A model generated the notes under the pieces. It saw nothing but the letters and a program-made list of their open reading frames with translations. It searched no databases and was not told where the DNA came from. This document shows, piece by piece, positions 16,915-24,882 of a stretch of 40,960 bases of DNA. The translations under genes and the position numbers were made by a program. This stretch comes from Gammaproteobacteria bacterium UBA2168 (lineage in GTDB: Bacteria > Pseudomonadota > Gammaproteobacteria > Pseudomonadales > Azotimanducaceae): positions 786 through 41,745 of the forward strand of contig DCWG01000109.1 of assembly GCA_002327525.1 (NCBI GenBank). Reading direction: 5' to 3'. The stretch's first letter is position 1, and every line of letters begins with the position of its first letter.

Positions 16915-18825
16915 ATGCTGACCTTCCTGAAGTGGCTGTTGGTGGGGCTCGCGGCTGTCGTTGCGCTGGTGATAACCGCGGCCTGGCTCAAACCATTGCC
17001 GGGTGAGCGCACTACCCCCGCCGGTATCGAACGCAATCTGTCGGTGTATGTCCCGGCGGCAGACGGCACCTTGGTCGCGGTGGATGTGTGGTTACCGGAG
17101 ACTCTTGCCGCTGGTGCCGTGATCCCCACGGTCATCGAGGGGACGCGCTACTGGCGGGCCTCGGCCACGACACTGCTCGGGCGTGTAATTGGGCTGTTCG
17201 GCGAGGCCCCCGGGGCGGCGCCCGGATCGTTCGCCCACTTTTTCAACGCACGTGGCTATGCCTATGCCACAGTAGACGTACGCGGCACGGGGGCGTCGTT
17301 TGGTGTACACGCGTCCGAGTACTCAGAGCAGGAAGTGGCAGACTACGCCCAGGTACTAGACTGGATCGTTGCCCAATCCTGGTCCGACGGCAACGTGGCG
17401 GCAATCGGCGTGTCGTATGGGGGCACCAGTGCCGAGCTGATGACGACGACGGGTCATCCGGCGTTGAAAGCGGTGGCGCCACTGTATTCCGATTTCGATG
17501 CCCAGTACCAACTCACCATGCCTGGTGGCGTCTACCAGCCCGCATTCACCACCACCTGGGGCCGGATGGTGGACGCGATGGATCGCAACGATATCTGCAC
17601 GCTCGCTCAGCTCAGCGAAGGCAACGTTGTCGAGGGTGTAGCGTGTGTGTTATTGCGTTGGGTGGCGGGCGGAGTGAAGCCGGTGGATGCGGATCTGCTG
17701 GATGCGGCAGTAGCCGAACACGACACACCAGATGTTGCCCGGATGGTGCGCTCACTCACGTATCGTGACAGCACCTGGGGTCCGGAGAAGCTGAGTATGG
17801 GCACCAATCAGGCCTATGCGCGGCAGGCGGACATCGAGGCCAGCGGTGTGCCGATGTTCGTGGTGGCAGGCTGGTTCGATGCCGCGACCGTCGATGGCGC
17901 CATAGCGCGCTTCGCGTCTTTCAGCAATCCACAGACCGTGATTCTCGGGCCCTTCGATCACGGCGGCGGGAATGACACGGATCCCTACAATTCTGATGAT
18001 GCGGCTCCGGTGATCAGCCGGGTGGAAATGCTCGACCGGGCGGAACGGTTCTTCGCGGAACATCTGTCGCCCGAGCGCGTATCAGGATCGAGAAAGTACC
18101 AACTCACCTACTATCCCATGGGCGGAGGCACATGGCGGCGCACGTCCGTCTGGCCGCCGGCGGGTCTGGACCCCGTGCGTTTCTATCTCAACGCAGGGGC
18201 AGCTTTATCGACGCACGCGGCCGATGTCGACTCGATGGACAGCTACCAGGTGGATTACTCAGTCGGTACGGCGTCCACATCACGCTGGATGACCCAGATG
18301 GGCGGGCGGGATGTCATCTACGACCGGCGGGCGCAGATGAGCGAGCGCAGTCTCGTGTACACCAGTGATCCCCTTCCCGGGGATGTGGAGATAACGGGAA
18401 CCGTGACTGCCGAGTTGTGGATGGCCAGCGACCGGGAGGATGGGGCCCTGCACGTGTATCTGGAAAACGTGACACCTGATGGTCGCGTTCACTACCTGAG
18501 CGAGGGAGTGTTACGCCTGCTGCATCGTGCCGAGGCGGTCGATGGGCCTTATGCCGCGTTTGGCTTTCGTCGCAGTTATCTCGAACGCGATGCCGCACCC
18601 ATGCCTGTGGGCGAGCCGCAGCGAGTAGCGGTTAACCTGTTCACCACGTCGGCCGTGGTGCGCGCCGGCCATCGTCTGCGTTTTGTGATCGCGGGTGCGG
18701 ACAGTGCCTCGTTTCAGCGCTTGCCAGAGTCCGGAGAGGCGCCGGTCTGGTCGGTGTTCTCGGGACCGGCCTATCCATCGGTGGTCACCGTGCCGATCAA
18801 GCCGTGGCTGCTAGCCGCTCCCTGA
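16915..18825 (+). CDS. CocE/NonD-family serine hydrolase (X-Pro dipeptidyl-peptidase type)
   Basis: A 636-residue alpha/beta hydrolase that cleaves esters or acyl-peptide bonds. An N-terminal membrane helix (about 4-22) probably anchors it to the inner membrane, facing the periplasm. Nucleophile elbow GVSYGG with Ser167; VRGTGASFG upstream forms the oxyanion region; catalytic Asp in the GWFDAATVDG area and His in GPFDHGGG (about 345-352). The C-terminal half (about 400-630) is the jelly-roll PepX_C domain: EITGTVTAELWMASDRED, then GHRLRFVIAGAD. Relatives include cocaine esterase and glutaryl-7-ACA acylase. It starts right after the URO-D stop. Its end overlaps the convergent luciferase-like gene by 29 bp. 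Confidence 0.92.
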   Translation: MLTFLKWLLVGLAAVVALVITAAWLKPLPGERTTPAGIERNLSVYVPAADGTLVAVDVWLPETLAAGAVIPTVIEGTRYWRASATTLLGRVIGLFGEAPGAAPGSFAHFFNARGYAYATVDVRGTGASFGVHASEYSEQEVADYAQVLDWIVAQSWSDGNVAAIGVSYGGTSAELMTTTGHPALKAVAPLYSDFDAQYQLTMPGGVYQPAFTTTWGRMVDAMDRNDICTLAQLSEGNVVEGVACVLLRWVAGGVKPVDADLLDAAVAEHDTPDVARMVRSLTYRDSTWGPEKLSMGTNQAYARQADIEASGVPMFVVAGWFDAATVDGAIARFASFSNPQTVILGPFDHGGGNDTDPYNSDDAAPVISRVEMLDRAERFFAEHLSPERVSGSRKYQLTYYPMGGGTWRRTSVWPPAGLDPVRFYLNAGAALSTHAADVDSMDSYQVDYSVGTASTSRWMTQMGGRDVIYDRRAQMSERSLVYTSDPLPGDVEITGTVTAELWMASDREDGALHVYLENVTPDGRVHYLSEGVLRLLHRAEAVDGPYAAFGFRRSYLERDAAPMPVGEPQRVAVNLFTTSAVVRAGHRLRFVIAGADSASFQRLPESGEAPVWSVFSGPAYPSVVTVPIKPWLLAAP

Positions 18826-19816
18826 CCTGTGGCACCACATCCCGAAACAACCGCTCCAGGCTCGGCGCCATCTGTTCGGTGTCTAGACCCGGTGGTAGCG
18901 CCATCGTGACGATGTCGGTAATGCCGAACCGTTTGATGAACCCGACGAGTTCGTCCACACAGTGCTGCACATCCCCGACTATCCAGGTTTGCGGTACGGG
19001 TTCGCCTTTCTCCCCAAAGCCTTCCCCGCTTTCCTCGAAAAATCGTGCATACAGAGCCATGCGGTAGCGTTCGGCCGCGCGTATGACCGACCAATCCGCG
19101 CCGTCGGGTCCGGTTACCAGAATGCTACGTATGATGCCCACCCGATAGTCTCTCGGGTCGCGTCCGCTGTCCTCCAGCGCTTGTTTCCAGGGATCGAACG
19201 AGCGCTTCTTGAGCCCCTGCGGAAGGAAATGAGTGTCGTATCGCGCAGCACGAGTAGCGCCCGCCTCCGACATGGATGCAATCCATAGCGGCGGTCCTCC
19301 TTCCTGCACGTACCCAGGAGTGATGAGTACGTCGTTGAGCTGATAACGTTTACCTTTGTAGCTGAATTTCTCACCGGTGAAGCAGCGCTGCAGTACCTCG
19401 ATCCCCTCGTCCATCAGGGAGACACGACGGCTCACCGGAAATCCGAAGCCGCGGAACTCGTGCGGCGCGTATCCCATACCGACGCCGACCTCGACCCGAC
19501 CGCCAGAGAGATTGTCGAGCACGGCGAGATCCTCTGCGAGGCGCACGGGGTGATTGAAAGGCAGCAGGCAAATGTCGGTGCCGAAACGCACGTTTTCAGT
19601 GACTGCGGCCATGGCACCGGCCACGGGCGTCCAACTCGGCAGATAGCCGTCCTCCACGAAGTGATGTTCAGTGAACCAGACCAGGTTTGCGCCTATCTGG
19701 TCGAGCCAGCGTACCTGCTCCATGATCTGCGCATAGAGCTGGCGATCCGTGCGGCCGGAGTCGGGTGGGTTGCGAAAGTCGTAACAAACTCCAACATGCA
19801 GGTCGGGCATCTTCAA
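18797..19816 (-). CDS. luciferase-like flavin-dependent oxidoreductase (second)
   Basis: A 339-residue LLM-class oxidoreductase. Landmarks are LHVGVCYDFRNP at the start, NLVWFTEHHFVEDGY, the flavin-contacting RFGTDICLLPFNHPVRLAEDLAVLDNLSGGR region (residues about 77-107), VGVGMGYAPHEF and PPLWIASMSEAGA. It differs from the enzyme at 13570 and from the one at 26315, so the window has three separate branches. Last gene of the minus-strand operon carrying the selenoprotein; it starts 19 bp after the dioxygenase stop. Confidence 0.88.
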   Translation of the reverse strand: MKMPDLHVGVCYDFRNPPDSGRTDRQLYAQIMEQVRWLDQIGANLVWFTEHHFVEDGYLPSWTPVAGAMAAVTENVRFGTDICLLPFNHPVRLAEDLAVLDNLSGGRVEVGVGMGYAPHEFRGFGFPVSRRVSLMDEGIEVLQRCFTGEKFSYKGKRYQLNDVLITPGYVQEGGPPLWIASMSEAGATRAARYDTHFLPQGLKKRSFDPWKQALEDSGRDPRDYRVGIIRSILVTGPDGADWSVIRAAERYRMALYARFFEESGEGFGEKGEPVPQTWIVGDVQHCVDELVGFIKRFGITDIVTMALPPGLDTEQMAPSLERLFRDVVPQVRERLAATA

Positions 19817-19835
19817 TTCTCCTCGCTCGGTTTTC

Positions 19836-20627
19836 TCAGTCTCGGTGGGTGAGCTGACCGTATCTCAAGATCGGCATCCAGTCCTGATTCGGCGGTTTGC
19901 GTCCGTATTTCTGTTCGCTACGATCTATGGTGTCGCTGGTGGCGAAATGGTAAACCATCGCTGCGCGCAGCTCCTTTGAGACGTTGTCCGTGGACTTGTG
20001 CATGAGGTGGCTGTGAAAGAGCAGCATATCGCCGGGCTGCATGAGAACCGGGACCGCAGCCGACATGTCGTGATCGACGATCTCATAATATCCGTGGTTC
20101 GCGTGTTCACGGGTATCCTTCACCGCCTCGTGAACGGGCTCGGTGTGTGAGCCGGGCAGCACCCATAGAGGCCCGTTGTCGCTGTGCGCCTGCGTGACGG
20201 CAAGCCACGCGCCAACCTGATGCGGACCGTCGAAAGGAAAGTAAAACGAGTCCTGGTGCCACGGCTGGCCGAGAGCCCCCGGCATTTTGTAGATGAACTG
20301 GGACAGGAAGCAGTCGAGGTTGTCTCCCATCAGACTCTGCACACGGGTGACCAATTCAGGACCGGTGGCGACGGCCCGAAAGGTCGCCTCTGTTCGGTGT
20401 ATACGAAAAATCTTGGACAGGCGGGTACGCAGGGGTCCGGTCTCACCTGCCAATGCCGACTCCGGCTGCAGAAGCGCATCGCCCGTATCGTCGTCTCTTT
20501 GTGCGGCGTCCGCTATGGCGTTGGCGGCGACCAACAATGAAGCGGCCTCATCCGGCGGTACGCACTTGCGGATAACGACGAATCCGTCCTCGTAAAAAGC
20601 CTCCACCTGTTCCGGGGTCAGGCTCAT
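19836..20627 (-). CDS. phytanoyl-CoA dioxygenase (PhyH) family protein
   Basis: A 263-residue Fe(II)/2-oxoglutarate-dependent dioxygenase. Start MSLTPEQVEAFYEDGFVVI is typical. The iron site is HQD (His124 and Asp126) with the third ligand His210 in LMHKSTDN; Arg221 is the likely 2-oxoglutarate anchor. The double-stranded beta-helix core runs from about 105 to 230. It hydroxylates an unknown substrate. The ATG overlaps the stop of the SelW-like gene as ATGA, so translation of the two is coupled, and the luciferase-like gene follows after 19 bp. Confidence 0.9.
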   Translation of the reverse strand: MSLTPEQVEAFYEDGFVVIRKCVPPDEAASLLVAANAIADAAQRDDDTGDALLQPESALAGETGPLRTRLSKIFRIHRTEATFRAVATGPELVTRVQSLMGDNLDCFLSQFIYKMPGALGQPWHQDSFYFPFDGPHQVGAWLAVTQAHSDNGPLWVLPGSHTEPVHEAVKDTREHANHGYYEIVDHDMSAAVPVLMQPGDMLLFHSHLMHKSTDNVSKELRAAMVYHFATSDTIDRSEQKYGRKPPNQDWMPILRYGQLTHRD

Positions 20628-20851
20628 GCCGGGTTTGCTTTCAGTTTCTCGATAAACTCTGCCTCGTCAGGAAAAGAGCCGGTCTGGTGCTTGGACCAGA
20701 GCAGTTTCCCGTCCACGGTGACGTCGAAAATGCCGCCGCCGGCCCCGACCAAAGTAGCCTCCACTCCGAGGATTTCCTTGATGCTCGCAGCCAAACTGGC
20801 CGCCGTGGGTCGGTAGTTTCACTGCGCGCAGTAGGTAATGGTGATGTCCAT
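20624..20851 (-). CDS. SelW/Rdx-family selenoprotein with in-frame UGA (selenocysteine)
   Basis: A 75-residue thioredoxin-like redox protein if UGA is read as selenocysteine. The frame runs from ATG 20851, behind a strong AGGAGG site, to TGA 20626-20624. It is interrupted only at codon 11 (20821-20819) by TGA. Around it the protein reads ITYCAQ-U-NYRPTAASLAASI, so the UGA falls exactly on the second redox position of the family CxxU/CxxC motif (Cys8, Sec11). The rest is normal Rdx sequence: EILGVEATLVGAGGGIFDV, then DGKLLWSKHQTGSFPDE. A hairpin fitting the bacterial SECIS pattern lies just downstream. Neighbours overlap or lie within 15 bp on both sides. A simple nonsense mutation of a Cys codon is the alternative, but it would not explain the hairpin or the intact frame. 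Confidence 0.88.
20787..20803 (-). promoter_or_regulatory. predicted bacterial SECIS hairpin
   Basis: Directly inside the SelW-like coding sequence the RNA can fold as GCGGCCA-GUU-UGGCUGC: seven pairs (one G-U) and a three-base loop starting with G. The loop begins 22 nucleotides after the UGA. The bacterial SECIS consensus asks for a short stem with a small loop containing an early G at about 16-37 nucleotides, so both spacing and loop fit. Judged by eye; no folding energy was calculated. Confidence 0.7.
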
Positions 20852-20865
20852 GGTCGGCCTCCTGT

Positions 20866-21222
20866 TTAGTCGTCCTGTTCGTTGAAGACATCGTGAGCGA
20901 TATGCATGCCTTCCACGGCTACCGGGAATCCGCCGTAGACGGCCATCTGCATGATCACCTCGCTGATTTCCGCCTTGCTGAGTCCGTTTGAAAGACCCCG
21001 TCTCACGTGCGGCCTCAGTTCGTTGGGTCGGTACAGCGCGGTGAGTGCTGCGATGGTAATGAGGCTGCGCTCGCGTTGGCTCAGGCCGGGACGGGACCAG
21101 ACGCCGTCGGGCAGAACCGTATCGACGATCATGCGTCCCCAATCATCGCGAATTTCCTCCGGGGTGGGCAGGGCCTCGGTGATGCTACGTGCGATTTTCG
21201 CTTTTCGTTCTTCGTCGCTCAT
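20866..21222 (-). CDS. carboxymuconolactone decarboxylase family protein
   Basis: A 118-residue all-helical protein of the CMD/AhpD fold. TVLPDGVWSRPGLSQRERSLITIAALTAL at about residues 34-62 and the ending HVRRGLSNGLSKAEISEVIMQMAVYGGFP form the family core; ELRPHVRRG carries the conserved His. It lacks the CxxC of AhpD, so peroxidase-type activity is unlikely. It fits the gamma-carboxymuconolactone decarboxylase branch. AAGGAG precedes the ATG. The selenoprotein gene starts 15 bp downstream, so they share a transcript. Confidence 0.9.
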   Translation of the reverse strand: MSDEERKAKIARSITEALPTPEEIRDDWGRMIVDTVLPDGVWSRPGLSQRERSLITIAALTALYRPNELRPHVRRGLSNGLSKAEISEVIMQMAVYGGFPVAVEGMHIAHDVFNEQDD

Positions 21223-21241
21223 GAGTTCTCCTTGGATTTCG

Positions 21242-21526
21242 TCAGAATACGCCGATAAACAGGCCTAGCGCGAGCGCGGTTCCTAAGTCCCGGCAGCGCT
21301 GGAGGTGTGTATCGGTCACGCTGCCCTGCGCCACGACGGGTTCCTGAATTTGTCGGAACGGGTAACCGTTCGCGATGCGCCGAATCGATCGCACTGCATC
21401 GCTCATGGCGCCGACGAGCGCGGCTTTCGCCATGCGTGCGGTGTTGCCGGTCTGGCTGTGATACACGATCAGCAGGTGTTTCAAAGGTTGTTCGGCTCCG
21501 CTTTCGGGCGAGGGAGTATAGGGCAT
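21242..21526 (-). pseudogene. flavodoxin-like protein with internal deletion
   Basis: A 94-residue frame that joins two ends of a flavodoxin/NAD(P)H-quinone-reductase-like protein. Residues about 15-40 (KHLLIVYHSQTGNTARMAKA) are the FMN phosphate-binding loop and first helix. Residues about 58-94 (IQEPVVAQGSVTDTHLQRCRDLG...) resemble the C-terminal tail of such proteins, normally about 180-200 residues long. The middle, with the loops that hold the flavin ring, is missing without breaking the frame. A functional short protein is unlikely. First gene of the minus-strand operon with the selenoprotein, 19 bp before the CMD gene. AGGA lies 8 bases before the ATG. Confidence 0.75.
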
Positions 21527-21549
21527 CGAAGGTATCCTATACTGGATGC

Positions 21550-21934
21550 ATGAATCTAAGTGACGTACAGGCTGCGGCGGACCGCATCGAGGGCCAGGTA
21601 CTGCCTACCCCTTGCGTGCACTCGGCCACGTTGTCCTCGGTGAGCGGGGCGCAGGTCTATCTGAAACTGGAAAATCAGCAGTTCACTGCTTCCTTCAAAG
21701 AACGGGGTGCGTTGAATGTCTTGTTGAGTCTGACGGCAAAGCAGCGCAAGGCGGGTGTCGTAGCCATGTCCGCGGGAAATCACGCGCAGGCGGTTGCATA
21801 TCACGGACTGCGGCTCTTCGGTGCGTGCCACTCTGGTGGAACTGGTACTACAGATGCGGGGTGAAGAACAGGTGGATCAGGTGATCTCCGCGCTGCGTAC
21901 GCAGGGCTACGAGGCCGTACTGCGGGACAATTGA
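21550..21934 (+). pseudogene. threonine dehydratase-like gene with the middle deleted
   Basis: From ATG 21550 the frame encodes the start of a type II PLP enzyme of the threonine ammonia-lyase group: AADRIEGQVLPTPCVHSATLS, the SFKERGALN PLP-lysine motif (Lys near 52) and VVAMSAGNHAQAVAYH. It then changes to another frame at about 21815-21825 and continues only as TLVELVLQMRGEEQVDQVISAL and GYEAVLRDN with a stop at 21934. This second piece looks like the C-terminal ACT-domain tail. About 300 residues are missing. The gene is dead. It is divergent from the flavodoxin remnant. Confidence 0.85.
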
Positions 21935-22085
21935 TATGCGAGGCGGTTGAAAAAGTCACTGCTGACGGTTATTGCGATCATCCGCCTGGAGTGGGCAGCA
22001 AGGGAGCGCGGAGATTTACGCCACGCGGATCCGCACATGCTGCTATGGCTGGCGGGTTGGCAGTTGCCGGAAAGGGGAAAGCGGG

Positions 22086-22375
22086 ATGAGTGAGGCCGAA
22101 CAACCGGCGCGATCTGCGGGTATCAGCTATCAGGATCTGATCAGCGGTGACGTGGTGCCGCCACCGCGCCCGTTCACTGGCTGGGTGAAGATGAACCGTG
22201 GACGGATGCGCCGGAACTGGGCATGCTGACCAAGGTGTTTACGCAAGACACCGTCAATCTGCCCAACGTTCAACGCGGCCTTCAGGCATCCCAGTTTGAC
22301 GAGGTGGTGCTGGCGAATTACCAGGAGACAAAGATCAGACGTTTTCATCAACTGCTGGGTGAACTTACCCAATGA
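22086..22375 (+). pseudogene. Rieske ring-hydroxylating oxygenase alpha-subunit remnant
   Basis: Two ends of an aromatic ring-hydroxylating dioxygenase alpha subunit lie in 290 bp. The N-terminal piece from ATG 22086 reads GISYQDLISGDVVPPP. After a frame change near 22175 the C-terminal piece reads EPWTDAPELGMLTKVFTQDT, LPNVQRGLQASQFDEVVLANYQE and RRFHQLLGELTQ up to TGA 22373-22375; this is the usual last helix region of these oxygenases. The Rieske [2Fe-2S] domain and the iron site are gone. The stop overlaps the ATG of the hydratase gene, which kept its start. The 151 bp before it (21935-22085) contain a weakly coding-like frame that I do not recognise. Confidence 0.75.
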
Positions 22376-23118
22376 GTTTCGTTGAACGGCTTGCGGGCGC
22401 ATACCGAGCCCGAGCCCCGTATCCGCGCATCACGGAAATCGAACCCGGCATGCAGCTCGATGCGGCGTACGGCGTTCAGAAACAGTTGGTGGAGTTGCTG
22501 TCGCGACAACGTGAGATCGCCGGGTACAAGGGTGCACTCACAGCAGCCGCCGCGCAGCGGAACATGGGCATCGACAGGCCTGTCACGGGCGTACTGTTTC
22601 CGCTGGACGGGCACGACGGGGGCACGAATGTCGAAAGTAGCGCCTTTGGCAGACTCTTGATCGAAACGGAACTCAGCTTTCGTCTGGGTGCGGACGTGAC
22701 CAGCGCACTTGCCGATGAGGATGCGGCGGCTTCGGTGATCGCGGCTGTGGCGCCGGCCATCGAGCTTGCGAACCTCGCCTTCGAATCGCAGCCAGCAGGC
22801 GCAGATCTGGTGGCTGCTAACTCGGCTTTCGGTAGTTTCATTCGGGGCGAAGAGGTGATCCTCACTGATTTAGATGGTGTCGCTGTAACGCTCTATCGCG
22901 ATGATGAATTGTTATACGAGGGCGTGAGTGGTGAGGTGCTTGGTGGGCAGTTGAAGGCGGTGCGATGGCTGGTCAACTCGGTACTCGAGCTGGGCTACCC
23001 GGTCAAAGCGGGGCACATTCTCCTCACCGGTTCCATCGGTGGTCTTCAGCCGGGGCAACCGGGCGATTATGTGGCGGACTTCGGCGCGGCGGGCCTCGTT
23101 CGCTTCACCGTTTCGTAG
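22372..23118 (+). CDS. 2-keto-4-pentenoate hydratase/fumarylacetoacetase-superfamily protein
   Basis: A 248-residue member of the MhpD/DmpH family (hydratases and oxalocrotonate decarboxylases of meta-cleavage pathways). Landmarks are IAGYKGALTAAAAQRNMGID, the LIETELSFRLG metal-ligand strand (Glu near 98-100), VAPAIELANLAFE and a C-terminal VKAGHILLTGSIGGLQPGQPGD (about 213-234). These match the family's Mg/Mn-binding core. It fits late steps of aromatic ring degradation, adding water to a 2-hydroxydienoate. The ATG overlaps the stop of the Rieske remnant. The ring-cleaving genes that would feed it are missing or broken here. Confidence 0.88.
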   Translation: MSFVERLAGAYRARAPYPRITEIEPGMQLDAAYGVQKQLVELLSRQREIAGYKGALTAAAAQRNMGIDRPVTGVLFPLDGHDGGTNVESSAFGRLLIETELSFRLGADVTSALADEDAAASVIAAVAPAIELANLAFESQPAGADLVAANSAFGSFIRGEEVILTDLDGVAVTLYRDDELLYEGVSGEVLGGQLKAVRWLVNSVLELGYPVKAGHILLTGSIGGLQPGQPGDYVADFGAAGLVRFTVS

Positions 23119-23275
23119 AACAGGCATCGAGACGACTCAAGAGATGGCCATGTCTTTGATTGGAGAGACGTTGCACCACGGCGGTTGGTAACGTCCTCGA
23201 TGCGGCCGGTGGCGGACTTTCGCCGACTCTCGCCAAACAAACAACGCCAACAGATACCTGAAATGGGAGGCATGA

Positions 23276-23830
23276 ATGCGACTGGATGAACCAAGAGTGG
23301 CGCCGCTGGAGGCGGACGCCTGGGATGAAAAGGCCAAGGAGGTCATGGCACGATTCGACGGACCAGGAGAGGTGCTGAACATTTTCAAGACGCTCGTCAA
23401 TCATCCGGATCTCATGCGTCGTTGGATCGTCTTTGGTAATCATGTGCTAGGCAAATCGACCCTCGACGTACGGGAGCGCGAACTGGTGATTTTGCGTATA
23501 GGGTATCTGTGTCAGTCGGCATACGAGTGGGGCCAGCATGTCCTCATCTCACGTGAGGCTGGTATGACGGAAGAGGAAATCAGAAGCTGCAAGACGGACT
23601 CGCGAGCCCCGGGGTTGTCCGAGCTCGACAGGCTGCTGTTCAAGGCCACCGAAGAGTTGCACGAGGATGCCTTCATAGCGGATGAGACGTGGAGCGGTTT
23701 GCAGGAGTATCTGAGTACGCAACAGCTCATGGATCTCGTCTTCACGGTGGGTCAGTACAATCTGGTTTCCATGGCGCTCAATACATTCGGTGTGCAGGCG
23801 GATAAGGGGTTACCGGGATGGGACGTTTAG
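23276..23830 (+). CDS. carboxymuconolactone decarboxylase/AhpD-like protein (second)
   Basis: A 184-residue helical protein of the CMD family, longer than the one at 20866. Core LDVRERELVILRIGYLCQSAYEWGQHV (about 65-92) contains the Cys and His of the family proton relay in the Cx(7)H spacing rather than a CxxC pair. The C-terminal part ends with LMDLVFTVGQYNLVSMALNTFG. GGGAGG lies 6 bases before the ATG. It overlaps the following SDR gene by 13 bp, so they are co-translated. The two proteins may catalyse successive or alternative steps, but the substrate is unknown. Confidence 0.88.
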   Translation: MRLDEPRVAPLEADAWDEKAKEVMARFDGPGEVLNIFKTLVNHPDLMRRWIVFGNHVLGKSTLDVRERELVILRIGYLCQSAYEWGQHVLISREAGMTEEEIRSCKTDSRAPGLSELDRLLFKATEELHEDAFIADETWSGLQEYLSTQQLMDLVFTVGQYNLVSMALNTFGVQADKGLPGWDV

Positions 23831-24612
23831 AGGACAAGATCGCCATCGTGGTCGGCGGAGGTCAGACTCCGGGCGAGACGATTGGCAACGGGCGCGCAAC
23901 GGCTGTGCGTTTTGCACAGGAAGGAGCCCGGGTATTGGTCGTCGACCGGCGCCTGGACTCGGCTCAGAAAACCGTTGATATGATTGTTCGTGACGGCGGC
24001 GACGCTGCTGCCTGCGAGGCTGACATTACCGAAGAGGGACGGTGCGCGGATCTGGTACGCGCATGCGTGGAAAGATACGGACGCATTGACGTGCTGCACA
24101 ACAACGTCGGTATCGGTGCCGGAGACCGGGGCGCGACGTCAATGGACCTCGAAGTGTGGAACCATATCTTCGCCACGAATCTCACCTCCATTATGCTGGT
24201 ATGTAAGCATGCTCTTCCGGTCATGCGCCAACAGGGTTCGGGTGCGATCACTAACATATCGTCAGTGGCGGCGGTGTGTTCGGTCAACATCATCGCGTAC
24301 AAGACCTCCAAAGCGGGGCTCAACGCCTACACGCATGCGTTGGCGACGGGCAATGCGCGTTACGGTATTCGGGCCAACGTCATCATGCCAGGACTCATGA
24401 ATACGCCCATGGCGATCGAAGGTGGCGTGACGGCGGGTGCAGACCGGGAGACGTTGATCGCTCGCCGGGACGCTATGGTGCCGCTGGGTGCGCAGATGGG
24501 CAGCGCCTGGGATGTGGCCAATGGCGCATTGTTCCTGGCGTCCGACGAGGCACGCTTCATCACGGGGGCGGTGCTGCCCGTGGATGGCGGGCAAGCGGCG
24601 CAGATTGGATAA
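23818..24612 (+). CDS. short-chain dehydrogenase/reductase
   Basis: A 264-residue Rossmann-fold NAD(P)-dependent oxidoreductase. Cofactor loop in VVGGGQTPGETIGNGRA (about 11-27; the usual TGxxxGxG is changed to GGGQTPGETIGNG). Then DRRLDSAQK for NAD selection, HNNVGIG (the NNAG position), catalytic Ser in ISSVA, and YKTSK as the YxxxK catalytic pair. C-terminal TGAVLPVDGGQ is standard. The start overlaps the CMD gene end. An SDR lacking its core lies at 13361, so this one may have taken over the role or act on another substrate. Confidence 0.92.
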   Translation: MGRLEDKIAIVVGGGQTPGETIGNGRATAVRFAQEGARVLVVDRRLDSAQKTVDMIVRDGGDAAACEADITEEGRCADLVRACVERYGRIDVLHNNVGIGAGDRGATSMDLEVWNHIFATNLTSIMLVCKHALPVMRQQGSGAITNISSVAAVCSVNIIAYKTSKAGLNAYTHALATGNARYGIRANVIMPGLMNTPMAIEGGVTAGADRETLIARRDAMVPLGAQMGSAWDVANGALFLASDEARFITGAVLPVDGGQAAQIG

Positions 24613-24882
24613 CACCCGAACGGGTTATAACAATCTGATATAAAAACGCAGGACAATCGTAGAATGGCTACCAGAATTCCCGAGTTTTTGGGTCATGGGT
24701 GGATTTTTTGTCACTTTCTGTAACAAAGGAGTTGACTGCGGGGATTCGTTTCAGGACTATGATCTAGAGCTTGAAATATGCTTAGAACCGAGGAATAACT
24801 CGGCTGGCACGAGTTGAAGTTCGAAGGGAAGGGATAAACGAGGACACTGACCGGACCCGTGCTGGCGCTCAGACGAGACTTT

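Noticed and set aside
21935..22085. Coding-like frame between the threonine dehydratase and Rieske remnants
   Set aside because: No family recognised and no start; could be a further gene remnant but cannot be supported.
23158..23240. Imperfect inverted repeat (TTGGAGAGA / TCTCGCCAA) in the gap before the second CMD gene
   Set aside because: Short, with a mismatch and a long spacer; no sign of an element boundary or target duplication.
24613..24632. Small hairpin ACCCG-AA-CGGGT after the SDR gene
   Set aside because: Stem of only 5 bp and a poor T-run; not a convincing terminator.
24732..24763. Possible promoter TTGACT ... TATGAT upstream of the TMEM220-like gene
   Set aside because: The spacer is 20 bases, too long for a good sigma-70 promoter.
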